Source: QHXQ01 sp045807745
GTDB lineage: Bacteria > Acidobacteriota > Blastocatellia > Pyrinomonadales > Pyrinomonadaceae
DNA length: 64,000 bases
Direction of reading: 5' to 3'
NCBI GenBank assembly: GCA_045807745.1
Contig: JBJMGT010000037.1
Span: 124,001-188,000 of the forward strand
Numbering within the stretch: position 1 is the stretch's first letter; the number at the start of each line of letters is the position of its first letter. Below, piece by piece: positions 50,268-59,053 of this stretch. The notes beneath the pieces were generated by a model. That model saw only the letters and a program-made list of their open reading frames with translations. It was not told the DNA's origin and made no database searches. Both the position numbers and the translations under genes were made by a program.

Positions 50268-50543
50268 GTGCATGACGAGAACCACAACGTCGGGGCTGCG
50301 CAACATGATTTTCTAACCGCGCGCCAACTCGCCGCCTACTTGCAGGTGAGCGAGACGACCGTGCACCGGTTAGCGCGCGAAGGGCGCATCCCGGCCGTCC
50401 GCCTCACGCCGCGCCTCGTCCGCTTTCATCTCCCATCCGTCCTCGAAGCCCTCGACGGTCGTCTCGGCAAACACGCCAAACGACGCGCCCACACAGCGAC
50501 CGAAGCCGACGATGCGCAGCTCTCGTTTGAAGACTTGCTGTAA
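50268..50543 (+). CDS. Excisionase-type helix-turn-helix protein (~91 aa)
   Basis: LTARQLAAYLQVSETTVHRLAREGRIPAVRL is the MerR-like winged helix of excisionase-family DNA-binding proteins, followed by RFHLPSVLEAL. The C-terminal tail ends in an acidic ELS-FEDLL-like helix (QLSFEDLL). A GTG at 50268 with AAAAAGG upstream is preferred; a TTG at 50259 is possible. No integrase is nearby, so it is likely a host transcription factor rather than a phage Xis. Confidence 0.8.
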   Translation: MHDENHNVGAAQHDFLTARQLAAYLQVSETTVHRLAREGRIPAVRLTPRLVRFHLPSVLEALDGRLGKHAKRRAHTATEADDAQLSFEDLL

Positions 50544-50704
50544 TGCGCGCGTCCGGCTTTGAGCCGTTGCCACTCACTAATCCTCAGTCCTGATCCTTGC
50601 CGGTTGCTGCCTGTATCATTGTGCGACAACGGACAGACAATGCCCGTTATTGGCGCGCATACTGCCCATCGAACACAACCGCAAGGTGTGATCAAGCAAG
50701 GGGG

Positions 50705-50742
50705 AGGGGATGGGCCACACACAGGAGAGAGGCGCATCCCCT
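50705..50742 (+). promoter_or_regulatory. Small hairpin upstream of the 83-aa gene
   Basis: AGGGGATG (50705-50712) and CATCCCCT (50735-50742) pair over 8 bp. The hairpin lies 60 bp before the start of the next gene, within a 258-bp gap that shows nothing else. It could be a terminator remnant or a leader element. Confidence 0.3.
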
Positions 50743-50801
50743 AAATTATCTGTCGGCCCCGACTGCAATCAATCTCCTCAACCATAACGCGAGCGTGCAA
50801 T

Positions 50802-51053
50802 ATGGATGTAACAGACAACGCGGCGCGCATCTACGCACAAGGTCTGGAGCGACTGAGCGTCAGCGAGTTGCTGATCGAAGAGGCCGCGGCCAAATTGCGC
50901 CGGGCGGAGAGTGTCGAGGCGCTGGAGTTGTGGCTCGAAGCACTGGCGTGCCAACGCGAAGGCTTTGACCTGCTCGATGCCGCCCTCGCCCATCATCGGG
51001 CGCAGACCAGGAGAGCCGAAGACTATGATCTCTTTAGCAAATCTGCGGCGTGA
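50802..51053 (+). CDS. Hypothetical helical protein (83 aa)
   Basis: All-helical and acidic (LSVSELLIEEAAAKLRRAESVEALELWLEALACQREGF). No family is recognised. Its last 29 nt overlap the PAS gene in another frame, so the two are translationally linked. The start ATG lies 12 bp after a CGCGAGCG stretch with no strong Shine-Dalgarno sequence. Confidence 0.6.
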   Translation: MDVTDNAARIYAQGLERLSVSELLIEEAAAKLRRAESVEALELWLEALACQREGFDLLDAALAHHRAQTRRAEDYDLFSKSAA

Positions 51054-51429
51054 GCTGGCGGGCGACCGCGAACAGGTGTTGCTGCCAATCGACGCCGCTG
51101 CGGCCGCCATTCCCTACGGGCTGCTGGAACTCGACGCGATGGGCAAGGTGATCCGTTACAGTCCCGCCGCCGAGCGCTTGAGCTGTCCGCCCGTGTGCGA
51201 CATCCTCGGCCGGAATTTCTTCAGCGAGATCGCACCTGTGGCGGAAGTCAATCAGTTTCGCGCGCGCTTCCAAATCTTCATGGCGGCCGGGCAAACGATT
51301 GACCGGTTCACGACCAAATACACGACGGGGCAGCAGGACGTGCGCGTGCAGGTGTTGCTGGCGCACATCACAGAGAAGTCTGCGGAGGGGCGCAGGCAAC
51401 TTGCGCTGGTTCGCATCACATCGGATTAA
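51025..51429 (+). CDS. PYP-like PAS-domain protein lacking the chromophore cysteine
   Basis: The 134-aa chain is a single PAS domain most like photoactive yellow protein. PYGLLELDAMGKVIRYSPAAE corresponds to PYP strands 1-2 with the hydrogen-bonding Tyr (Y45), and the motif GRNFFSEIAPV aligns with GKNFFKDVAPC of PYP. The cysteine that binds p-coumarate (PYP C69) is Val72 here. A chromophore therefore cannot attach in the usual way. The protein may sense a ligand or act as a protein-interaction module. AGGAG sits upstream of the ATG at 51025. Confidence 0.75.
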   Translation: MISLANLRRELAGDREQVLLPIDAAAAAIPYGLLELDAMGKVIRYSPAAERLSCPPVCDILGRNFFSEIAPVAEVNQFRARFQIFMAAGQTIDRFTTKYTTGQQDVRVQVLLAHITEKSAEGRRQLALVRITSD

Positions 51430-51444
51430 AGTAAGGGGGTCGTG

Positions 51445-51543
51445 ATGGGCCAGAACGAAAGAGTCATCGCACAGAGTATGGTGGTCGCGCTTGGCCTGCT
51501 CACAGCCGTTTTTGCGGTGGCGGGCTATCTGCATCTGCTCTGA
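51445..51543 (+). CDS. Small single-span membrane peptide (32 aa)
   Basis: An ATG preceded by AAGGGGGTCGTG opens a 33-codon frame whose product has a charged N-terminus (MGQNERVIAQ) and one apolar span (MVVALGLLTAVFAVAGYLHLL). It lies 16 bp after the PAS gene and is followed by a 20-bp hairpin. The strong ribosome site and position support a real small membrane protein. Confidence 0.5.
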   Translation: MGQNERVIAQSMVVALGLLTAVFAVAGYLHLL

Positions 51544-51614
51544 ATAATCTTTTCGCCAATACGTTAACAGTGCGGTCGGCGCAAGAGCTTTGTGCGCTGG
51601 CATTGTTGCTAAAT

Positions 51615-51657
51615 AATTGCCACCCCTAGGTTATTTTATAACCTAGGGGTGGCAATT
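51615..51657 (+). terminator. 20-bp perfect hairpin with 3-nt loop
   Basis: Arms 51615-51634 and 51638-51657 (AATTGCCACCCCTAGGTTAT and complement) are perfect complements around a TTT loop. It lies after the 32-aa ORF and before cheB. A terminator is likely, although no U-run follows on the plus strand; a dyad operator is the alternative. Confidence 0.6.
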
Positions 51658-51723
51658 GCATTTCAGCAGGCGTATGCTGTGCGCATTCGTAGCGCGGAGT
51701 CTGCGCCGGTGAGGTCCACTCGC

Positions 51724-52752
51724 ATGCCCGGTCATGACATCATCGTCATCGGTGCTTCAGCCGGTGGCGTCGAAGCCCTCAGGCAACTCATCCATGATCT
51801 GCCTGTCGATCTGCCCGCTGCCCTCTTCGTTGTGCTCCACCTGCCGCCGCAAAGTCCGAGCATGCTGCCGCTGATCCTTGCGCGCGCCGGCCAACTCGAC
51901 GCACGACATGCGACGGATGGTGAAGAGATCAAGCGGGGGCGCATCTACATCGCGCCGCCGGATCGGCATCTGCTGTTGGAGCACGAGCGCGTGTGCGTGA
52001 CGCATGGGCCGAAGGAGAATCGCCATCGCCCAGCGGTTGATCCGCTGTTCCGTTCGGCGGCGCTTGTTTACGGCCCACGCGTCGTCGGCGTGATTCTGAC
52101 GGGCGCGCTCGACGATGGCACGGCGGGCTTGCGCAACGTGAAACAGCGCGGCGGCGTCGCCGTCGTGCAAGACCCACGCGAGGCGCTCTACTCCGGCATG
52201 CCGAGTAGCGCGGTGAAGAACGTCAAGATTGACTACTGCCTGCCGCTCGCCGAGATCGGGCCGCTGGTCGCGCAACTGGCGCGCGCAGAGGCGGCCGAGG
52301 AAGGAGACTATCCCGTGTCGGACGATCTCAAGCTGGAGAATCAGATCACCGAGAACAACTACGAAGCCGTCATCGAGAACGTAGAAAAACTCGGCCAGCC
52401 TTCGGCCATGACCTGTCCTGAATGTCACGGTACGCTCTGGGAGATGCACGAAGGCGAGCTGCTCCGCTTCCGTTGTCACGTCGGGCACGCCTACTCGGCT
52501 GACAGCCTGCTCGCGGAGCAGAACGAAGCGCTGGAAGATGCGCTATGGGCAGCGGTGCGCGCGCTCGAAGAGAACGCGCAACTGGCCCGTCGCGCCGCCG
52601 CGCGCGCCCGTGCGCGCGAGCACGGCGAGCAGGGTGTGAGCAGTCGCATGGACAGGAAGGCGGAGTTGACCGAAGCGCGCGCGCGGCTGGTGCGGCAGAT
52701 GCTCTTGAGCGGTGCGCCTGAGGAAGCAGGCGCGGTCGCGGACGTGGCATAG
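51724..52752 (+). CDS. CheB-type protein-glutamate methylesterase, stand-alone
   Basis: The catalytic domain lacks a receiver. The active-site serine is in DIIVIGASAGG (S12), with His in PPDRHLLLEH and Asp in GALDDGTAGL. Residues ~220-342 hold a C-terminal extension with CPECHGTLWEMHEGELLRFRCHVGH, a probable zinc-binding piece of a kind common in chemosensory CheB proteins of this type. The start at 51724 removes 25 codons that would overlap the hairpin. No MCP, CheA or CheW is seen. It precedes the CheB-CheR fusion by 32 bp. Confidence 0.9.
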   Translation: MPGHDIIVIGASAGGVEALRQLIHDLPVDLPAALFVVLHLPPQSPSMLPLILARAGQLDARHATDGEEIKRGRIYIAPPDRHLLLEHERVCVTHGPKENRHRPAVDPLFRSAALVYGPRVVGVILTGALDDGTAGLRNVKQRGGVAVVQDPREALYSGMPSSAVKNVKIDYCLPLAEIGPLVAQLARAEAAEEGDYPVSDDLKLENQITENNYEAVIENVEKLGQPSAMTCPECHGTLWEMHEGELLRFRCHVGHAYSADSLLAEQNEALEDALWAAVRALEENAQLARRAAARARAREHGEQGVSSRMDRKAELTEARARLVRQMLLSGAPEEAGAVADVA

Positions 52753-52784
52753 ACGACTCTGCCAGCCCACGTTAGACTGGGGCA

Positions 52785-55412
52785 ATGAGTACAGACCAGA
52801 ACCCACAGCCAGAGGCCAAACATCTCGTCGTGGTCGGCTCGTCGGCCGGCGGCATTGGCGCGCTCTCCATCTTCGTCACAACGCTTAGGTCAGATTTCCC
52901 CGCGCCCATCGTGCTGGCACAGCATCTAGACCCACGCCGGCAGAGCAATCTCGGTGCGGTCTTGGAACAGCGCAGCAACCTGCCCGTCGTTGTCGTCGAA
53001 GACGGCGCGCCGCTCGAACCGAGCAAGATTTATGTCGTGCCCTCGAACCAGCACGTCAGGATCGCAGACGGGCATGTCTTTGTTGAAGAGGATGGCGCGG
53101 GGCCGCATCCATCGGTCGATAAGTTGCTCTCAAGTGCCGCCAAAGCTTACGGCGAGAACTTGATCGCGGTCGTGTTGACGGGCGCTGGCTCGGACGGCGC
53201 GGCGGGCGCGGTGGACGTGAAGGAAGCGGGTGGAACGGTCGTCATCCAGAACCCGGACACGGCGCAGTATCCTTCGATGCCTTTGTCTCTGCCGCCCACG
53301 GTCGTCGATCACGTCGCGGAGTTGGAACAGATCGGGCCGCTGCTCTCGCAAATCCTGCAAGGCGTCGAACTGCCGGAGATGGCTTTGGAGAAGCTGGACG
53401 ATCCGCTGCGCGACCTGCTCGTCCACGTCAGCCGGCAGACGAACATAGACTTCCGCGCCTACAAACCGACGACCATCCTGCGGCGCATCGGACGACGCAT
53501 GGCGGCGACGCACAACGCGAACCTGCGTGAATACAAACAGTATCTTGAGTTGCGCCCGGATGAGGTGCACGAGCTGGTCAAAGCGTTTCTGATCAAAGTG
53601 ACCGGCTTCTTCCGCGACCCGGAAGCGTTTGAGTATCTGCATGCGGAAGTGCTGCCCGAATTGATCCAGCAGGGACGCACGAGCGGGCGCGTGCTGCGCT
53701 TCTGGTCGGCCGGCTGCGCGACAGGCGAAGAGCCTTATTCGCTGGCGCTGCTGCTCGCCGATCTATTAGGCGACGAGTTGGCCGAATGGAGCATCAGGAT
53801 TTTTGCGACCGATCTGGACGAGAGCGCAATCGCCTACGCCCGGCGCGGTCTCTACCCGGCGAACGTCCTGAACGAGTTGCCGGACGACTATCGCAGCCGT
53901 TTCTTCGAGCAGGTCGAGCACGGCCACCGCATCGCCAAGTACCTGCGCCAGATGGTCATCTTTGGGCAGCAGGACTTGAATCGCAGCGTGCCGTTCCCGC
54001 GCATCGATCTGGTCGTCTGTCGCAACCTGCTCATCTATCTGAAGCCCGAATTGCAGCAGATCATCCTCGACCGTTTCGCCTACTCGCTGCACCTGACGCA
54101 CGGCTACATGTTCCTCGGCAAAGCCGAGACGGCGCGCCCCACTAAAGCTACGTTTGAACTCGTCAACAAACGTTGGAAGGTCTATCGCTGCACGGACGGC
54201 GGCGGCAACGCGACCGGCCGGGAACTCTTCAGCGGGCTACAGCCGGCCGGCGCGGAGCGGCGCAAGCGCACTGATCAGGCGGAAGCCTCGGCCGAGCGCC
54301 ACGCGGCGCGCGACGGCAGCGCGCCATTGGAAATTGACCTCGGCCAGATGCGGCGGCTCAACGAAGTGCTGCTGCGCTTCCTACCCTTCGGCGTGATCAT
54401 GATCGACCAGCAGTATCGCATCGTCACGATCAACGGCACGGCCCGCCGGCTGCTCGGCATCCGCGAGGTCGGCAACGAGCAGGACTTTCTGCACGCCGTG
54501 CGCGGGCTGCCTTACACATCGCTGCGCACCGCCATCGACACAGTCTTCCGCGAGCGCACGACGCTCACGCTCAACGATCTCGAACTCGATCCGATGGCCG
54601 GCGGCCATGCCCGCTATCTCGCGCTCTCGCTGCTACCGATGCAGCAGGATGGCCCCAACGAGTTAGCCATCATCACCGTGAGCGACGTGACCGAGCAGAA
54701 CCAGACGCGCCGCCGACTCGAAGCCGTGCAGACCGAACAGACGCAACTGGTCGAAGAGTTGAGCGCCGCCAACAAGCGCTTCACGGATGTGAACAAGGAG
54801 TTGCAGGATTCGAACGAGGAGTTTCAAGCAGCGAACGAAGAGTTGATGCTCACGCAGGAGGAGTTGCAGGCCACGAATGAAGAGTTCGAGGCCACGAACG
54901 AAGAGTTGCAGGCCACGAACGAGGAGCTTGAGACCAACAACGAAGAGTTGCAGGCCACGAACGAAGAGTTGCAGACCACAAACGACGAACTGACGGCGCG
55001 CAGCAGCGAGTTGCAGGAACTGGCCCGCATGCTCGCGTCCGAGCGGATTCGGCTCGCGGAGATGATCGAGCTTGCGCCCGTCGCGATCATCGTGCTGCGC
55101 GGGCCGAGTCTACAGGTCGAGGCGTTCAACCCGCATGCCGCCGAACTGTTCGCGACGCAGGAAGTGATCGGGCACACGGTTGACGAAGTCTTCCCTGAAA
55201 CGGAGCAGGCAGGTCTCGTCAAACTGATCCGCGAAGCGTACCGCGAGGACGAGACACGCCAGTTCGCGCGCCAGCCACCGAACGTGAACGACACAAGCCG
55301 GCAAGCAGCGCAGTCGGCTTACGCTTTCACCATCATGCCGGCACACGACAGCGCCGGCAAAGTTGCCGGGATTATTATCTACGGCGATAATGCGGCCGCA
55401 GTAGGACGTTAA
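52785..55412 (+). CDS. CheB-CheR-PAS fusion sensor protein (875 aa), no kinase domain
   Basis: Residues ~12-195 form a CheB methylesterase domain with Ser20 in VVVGSSAGGIGAL and LTGAGSDGAAG. Residues ~210-470 are CheR, with VTGFFRDPEAF and the SAM-binding WSAGCATGEEPYSLA. A PAS domain (~515-640), a long coiled coil of ELQATNEE heptads (~640-745) and a second PAS (~745-870) follow. The widely found CheB/CheR-PAS-histidine-kinase fusions continue into HisKA and HATPase; this one ends at the second PAS. It may signal through methylation or partner kinases. The upstream cheB and the downstream regulator genes run in the same direction. Confidence 0.92.
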   Translation: MSTDQNPQPEAKHLVVVGSSAGGIGALSIFVTTLRSDFPAPIVLAQHLDPRRQSNLGAVLEQRSNLPVVVVEDGAPLEPSKIYVVPSNQHVRIADGHVFVEEDGAGPHPSVDKLLSSAAKAYGENLIAVVLTGAGSDGAAGAVDVKEAGGTVVIQNPDTAQYPSMPLSLPPTVVDHVAELEQIGPLLSQILQGVELPEMALEKLDDPLRDLLVHVSRQTNIDFRAYKPTTILRRIGRRMAATHNANLREYKQYLELRPDEVHELVKAFLIKVTGFFRDPEAFEYLHAEVLPELIQQGRTSGRVLRFWSAGCATGEEPYSLALLLADLLGDELAEWSIRIFATDLDESAIAYARRGLYPANVLNELPDDYRSRFFEQVEHGHRIAKYLRQMVIFGQQDLNRSVPFPRIDLVVCRNLLIYLKPELQQIILDRFAYSLHLTHGYMFLGKAETARPTKATFELVNKRWKVYRCTDGGGNATGRELFSGLQPAGAERRKRTDQAEASAERHAARDGSAPLEIDLGQMRRLNEVLLRFLPFGVIMIDQQYRIVTINGTARRLLGIREVGNEQDFLHAVRGLPYTSLRTAIDTVFRERTTLTLNDLELDPMAGGHARYLALSLLPMQQDGPNELAIITVSDVTEQNQTRRRLEAVQTEQTQLVEELSAANKRFTDVNKELQDSNEEFQAANEELMLTQEELQATNEEFEATNEELQATNEELETNNEELQATNEELQTTNDELTARSSELQELARMLASERIRLAEMIELAPVAIIVLRGPSLQVEAFNPHAAELFATQEVIGHTVDEVFPETEQAGLVKLIREAYREDETRQFARQPPNVNDTSRQAAQSAYAFTIMPAHDSAGKVAGIIIYGDNAAAVGR
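54790..54990 (+). repeat. Tandem 21-bp repeats encoding the coiled-coil heptads
   Basis: Within the CheB-CheR gene a ~21-bp unit (GAAGAGTTGCAGGCCACGAA and close variants) is repeated about nine times, each encoding ELQATNE or a variant. The near-identity at DNA level suggests expansion by slippage or recombination. Confidence 0.75.
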
Positions 55413-55514
55413 GTCCACCAGCCCGACTCGCTAAAATCCAAGGGTGTCTTTGTCTCAGCTCTGATTGATCCGTGCACTGGTTACGACGCGATAGATCAGA
55501 GATACGGATTAGAT

Positions 55515-56234
55515 ATGTCCCTCGTCGTCGAACAGACTGAATCTCTGGAAAACGGCAACCGCATTCTGGCGGCCCTGCCGGCGCTTGAGCGTGCGCGTCT
55601 TGCAGCGCACCTGCAAGTGGTCGAATTGCAGGTGGGCGAGACCATCTACCAGCAGGGCGCGCTGATGCAGTTCGCCTACTTTCCGGTGGACGCGGTCATC
55701 TCCGCGCTGCAAATCATGGAGGACGGCGCGACCGTCGAGGTGAATCTGGCGGGGCGGGAAGGACTGGTCGGGTTGTCGCTGATCTTCGGCGTGACAAGGA
55801 CGTTCAACGAGTGGATCGTGCAAGTGCCCGGCACGGCCCTGCGCATCTCTGCCCAGCAGCTACGCGACGAGTTCAACCGCACCGGGCAACTGCAATTCAT
55901 CCTGCTGCGCTACGCGCACGCGGTCATCCAGCAAATCTCACAATCAGTCGCCTGCAATCGACTGCACCACATCGAAGAGCGCCTGTGTCGCTGGCTGCTC
56001 ATGATGCACGACCGCGTGGGGCGCGACGAGTTGCCGCTGACGCACGAGTTCGTCGCGCGCATGCTCGGCGTGCGCCGCGCCGGTGTGACCGAAGCGCTCG
56101 GCGTCCTGCAACGCGCCGGCATGCTCAGCATCGGGCGCGGCGAAATTATGCTGCTTGATCGAAGAGGATTGGAAGAGGCCGTCTGCGAGTGCTATCACAT
56201 CATTCGCGCGGAGTTCGACAATCTATACCGCTAA
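55515..56234 (+). CDS. Crp/Fnr-family transcription regulator
   Basis: The 239-aa protein has a cyclic-nucleotide-binding-like beta roll (~20-140: VGETIYQQGALMQFAYFPVDAVIS, GREGLVGLSLIFG) and a C-terminal winged helix (~165-225: LPLTHEFVARMLGVRRAGVTEAL). The usual cAMP-contact residues are not obvious. The effector is unknown. Its last 12 nt overlap the convergent response-regulator gene. Confidence 0.9.
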   Translation: MSLVVEQTESLENGNRILAALPALERARLAAHLQVVELQVGETIYQQGALMQFAYFPVDAVISALQIMEDGATVEVNLAGREGLVGLSLIFGVTRTFNEWIVQVPGTALRISAQQLRDEFNRTGQLQFILLRYAHAVIQQISQSVACNRLHHIEERLCRWLLMMHDRVGRDELPLTHEFVARMLGVRRAGVTEALGVLQRAGMLSIGRGEIMLLDRRGLEEAVCECYHIIRAEFDNLYR

Positions 56235-56672
56235 GCCATCCGCGCGCGGCGGCTGTTGCTCACTGAGCGGGCCGGTCTGACTGCGGCGCAACAAATCCTT
56301 AATCAACTGTTCGAGTAGATCATAATTGATCGGCTTGGTCGCGTACTCGTCGCAACCGGCGGCCAACGCGCCGTTGCGTTGCTGCGCCGGATCATAGGCG
56401 GAGAGCGCAATGATCGGCACGCGCCGCAGATGCGCTTCCGGATGCTGGCGCAGCTTCGCCGTCGCCGACAGCCCGTTGAGTTGGGGCATGCGCAAGTCCA
56501 TCAGGATCAGATCGGGGCGTTCGCGCGCGGCCACGTCCAGCGTCTCCAAGCCGTCCGCCGCGACGACCACGTGATAGCCGCGCAGTTCCAGCAGCATCTT
56601 CATGACGAGCCGGTTGTCGTCGTCATCCTCGGCCACCAGAATGGTCGCCGGCGCTTCGTTAATGTGTCTCAT
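56223..56672 (-). CDS. Single-domain CheY-like response regulator
   Basis: The receiver domain fills most of the 149 aa. The phospho-acceptor D59 is in LILMDLRMPQLNG, the acidic pocket is AEDDDDN (~15-21), and the Lys is in YATKPINYDLLEQL (~112). The C-terminal ~25 residues are a Pro/Gln tail. No output domain is fused. It is convergent with the Crp/Fnr gene and overlaps it by 12 nt. Confidence 0.93.
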   Translation of the reverse strand: MRHINEAPATILVAEDDDDNRLVMKMLLELRGYHVVVAADGLETLDVAARERPDLILMDLRMPQLNGLSATAKLRQHPEAHLRRVPIIALSAYDPAQQRNGALAAGCDEYATKPINYDLLEQLIKDLLRRSQTGPLSEQQPPRADGLAV

Positions 56673-57655
56673 CTAAATGCCTCCGATGAGGTCTCTACAT
56701 TCGCCAGCCAGAGCAGCCTACGCGCACGAATCCAACGGGCGAAGAGAAGTTGACAGTGAATAAACTGAAGAGGTCGCGACAATTGCGGTGCGCTGAACGG
56801 GTTGCCGGGCGCACGCCAGCTATAGGGTAACGGAGCGATGATAAGCTCCCGCGGCGGGCTTGTCTGTCCGAAATTGTACAAACACGATATATTGTTGCAG
56901 CCCGTGTCCTACGGCTGCCACGGCCCGCAAAAAACTGTGTAGAAATCTGCGCGCGCTTGGCTTGCGCCGAGCAGGTACGTCTACGTACAGACGAGGCAAT
57001 TTGCGCCGCCTATACTTGGCGCATCTTCGAGGCAGACAACCGACAGCGCAAAGATCGGAGTGGCCCAACTGACGCTGACTTAAGTCAGGTCTGGACGCCT
57101 CTGAAGATCGCCGGGGCGGCAGCGCTTGCTTTAGTCGGGCTGAGCGCCAGGCAGTATGAGCTTATAGCGAATTTGAGGTGAGCCACAAACAAAGCTCACC
57201 TCGTTTGTTCTGTCGCAGCGCGGGCCGAGCACAATGTTTAAGCAGATATAAGACCGGCTTAGTAGTTCAACGGAATGCAACGCGAGAATGGACTTGAACA
57301 GCAAATAAAAACGTAACACAGTGAAGCTTTCGACGTTTGACATTCATACAATCCGATTGATTCATGCTACCAACTTCCCCCACGATTGCGCCGAGTAGTG
57401 CGGCGCGTTAAAGCCTGAATTTCACTGCATGAAAAAGCGCGTGCGCTGCGACAGACATGCGCGCCGCTTGGGGCGGGCACGGCTTTTGCAACCCGCTACT
57501 GCAAGTGCACTGCTGATCAAATCGGGTCTTCTCACATACGACTGCGGTCGAATTGCCCCTGATGTTTTGCTTGGGCGTTTTTGCGCCTGCGCAGCGCAGG
57601 TTTCGGGTTTCAATTATCGGTCGGTACGAACATGTTTAATGGAGCAGGAGAGGAA
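56673..57655. other. ~980-bp region without a firm gene
   Basis: Both strands were searched. On the plus strand a 74-codon frame (56957-57181, TTG start, a possible membrane helix LKIAGAAALALVGLSA) ends inside a 9-bp hairpin GAGGTGAGC/GCTCACCTC (57175-57202) followed by GTTTGTTCT, which looks like a terminator. The combination is suggestive, but there is no ribosome site and the start is poor. The rest shows no recognised element. It should contain the promoter of the polysaccharide genes. Confidence 0.3.
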
Positions 57656-59032
57656 ATGACACAGCCAGAGCGTAATCATAGCTTGACGAAAGTGCGCACG
57701 ACGCCAACCGCGCGCGGCGATTATGAGCAGGGCGAATTGCCAAACATCGGCACCCTACCACTGCGCAGCTCTAATCAGCGCCCGACTATAACGGGCAGCC
57801 CGTCGGCTGCGCACACGTTCGACGCAGACCTCGTCGTGCTCTCGCACCTGCGCTGGGATTTCGTCTATCAGCGCCCGCAGCACCTGTTGAGCCGATGCGC
57901 TAAACAGCGCCGCGTCTTCTTCATCGAAGAACCGATCTTCGATCAGGGGCCGATGCAGTTGGCTGTGAGTCAGCGCGCGGACAATCTGTATGTCGTCGTG
58001 CCGCACCTGCCTGAAGCATTACACAACGAGTTAGCGGTCGAAGCGATCCAGCGCGCACTCGTTGAGCGCCTGTTCGCAGAGCAGCAGATCAAAGATTACG
58101 CGCTCTGGTACTACACGCCGATGGCTTTAGGCTGGACACGCCACCTGAAGCCGCTCGCCACTATCTACGATTGCATGGACGAGTTGTCGGCCTTCAAACA
58201 TGCACCGCGCGCCCTGCGCGACCGCGAGGCGGAGTTGTTCGCGCGCGCCGATCTCGTCTTCACCGGCGGGCAGAGCTTGTACGAAGCGAAGCGCACGCAG
58301 CACAGAAACGTCTACGCGTTCCCCAGCAGCATCGACCGCGCACACTTCGCACAGGCGCGCGAGATTACGACTGAGCCGGCCGATCAGGCCCGCATTCCGC
58401 ACCCGCGCATCGGCTTCTTCGGCGTGCTCGACGAGCGGCTTGATATTGAACTGCTCGATGGCGTCGCCGCCACGCGCCCCGACTGGCAGATTGTGATAAT
58501 CGGCCCGGTCGTCAAGATCGACGAAGCCGACTTGCCGCGTCGCCCGAACATACATTATCTCGGCAGCAAGTCTTATCAGGAGTTGCCTGCCTACCTCGCC
58601 GGTTGGGATGTGGCTGCGCTCTTCTTCGCGCGCAACGAATCGACGCGCTTCATCAGCCCGACCAAGACGCCGGAATATCTGGCCGCCGGCAAGCCCGTCG
58701 TCTCAACCTCGATCCGCGACGTGGTGCGACCCTACGGCGAGCAGCAACTCGTGCGCATCGCCGACACAGTGGCCGAGTTCATCCGCGCGGCCGCGGAGCT
58801 TGGGATGGACGAGCCGGTGGACGATGCCGCTTGGCGCGCGCGCGTGGACAAGTTCCTCGCGACGAATTCGTGGGACAAGACTTGGCAGCAGATGGAAAAG
58901 TTGATCGGCGCAGTCGTCGCGGCGCGGCAGCCCGTGCTAGCGGCTGCGGCGCACACTAATGCTGCCGCGCAAGTCGCTTCGTCCGGGATGCTCCGACAGG
59001 CGACCGTCAACGCATTTTCGGCTGCTGATTAG
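57656..59032 (+). CDS. Glycosyltransferase family 1/4-like (458 aa)
   Basis: The C-terminal half (~230-420) is a GT-B Rossmann domain: HPRIGFFGVLDERLDIELL, WQIVIIGPVVKI, NIHYLGSKSYQELPAYLAG and the nucleotide-sugar contact region STRFISPTKTPEYLAAGKPVVST. The N-terminal ~90 residues include a low-complexity tail and then LVVLSHLRWDFVYQRPQHLLSR, typical of this group. AGGAGAGG precedes the ATG at 57656. It is followed by the galactofuranose mutase gene, so a surface glycan is the likely product. Confidence 0.85.
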   Translation: MTQPERNHSLTKVRTTPTARGDYEQGELPNIGTLPLRSSNQRPTITGSPSAAHTFDADLVVLSHLRWDFVYQRPQHLLSRCAKQRRVFFIEEPIFDQGPMQLAVSQRADNLYVVVPHLPEALHNELAVEAIQRALVERLFAEQQIKDYALWYYTPMALGWTRHLKPLATIYDCMDELSAFKHAPRALRDREAELFARADLVFTGGQSLYEAKRTQHRNVYAFPSSIDRAHFAQAREITTEPADQARIPHPRIGFFGVLDERLDIELLDGVAATRPDWQIVIIGPVVKIDEADLPRRPNIHYLGSKSYQELPAYLAGWDVAALFFARNESTRFISPTKTPEYLAAGKPVVSTSIRDVVRPYGEQQLVRIADTVAEFIRAAAELGMDEPVDDAAWRARVDKFLATNSWDKTWQQMEKLIGAVVAARQPVLAAAAHTNAAAQVASSGMLRQATVNAFSAAD

Positions 59033-59053
59033 ACCAAGGGGAGAGGGTTGTAG

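Noticed and set aside
54824..55294. Minus-strand ORF in the CheB-CheR coiled-coil region
   Set aside because: Its Ser/Asn-rich repetitive product is the mirror of the heptad repeats on the coding strand.
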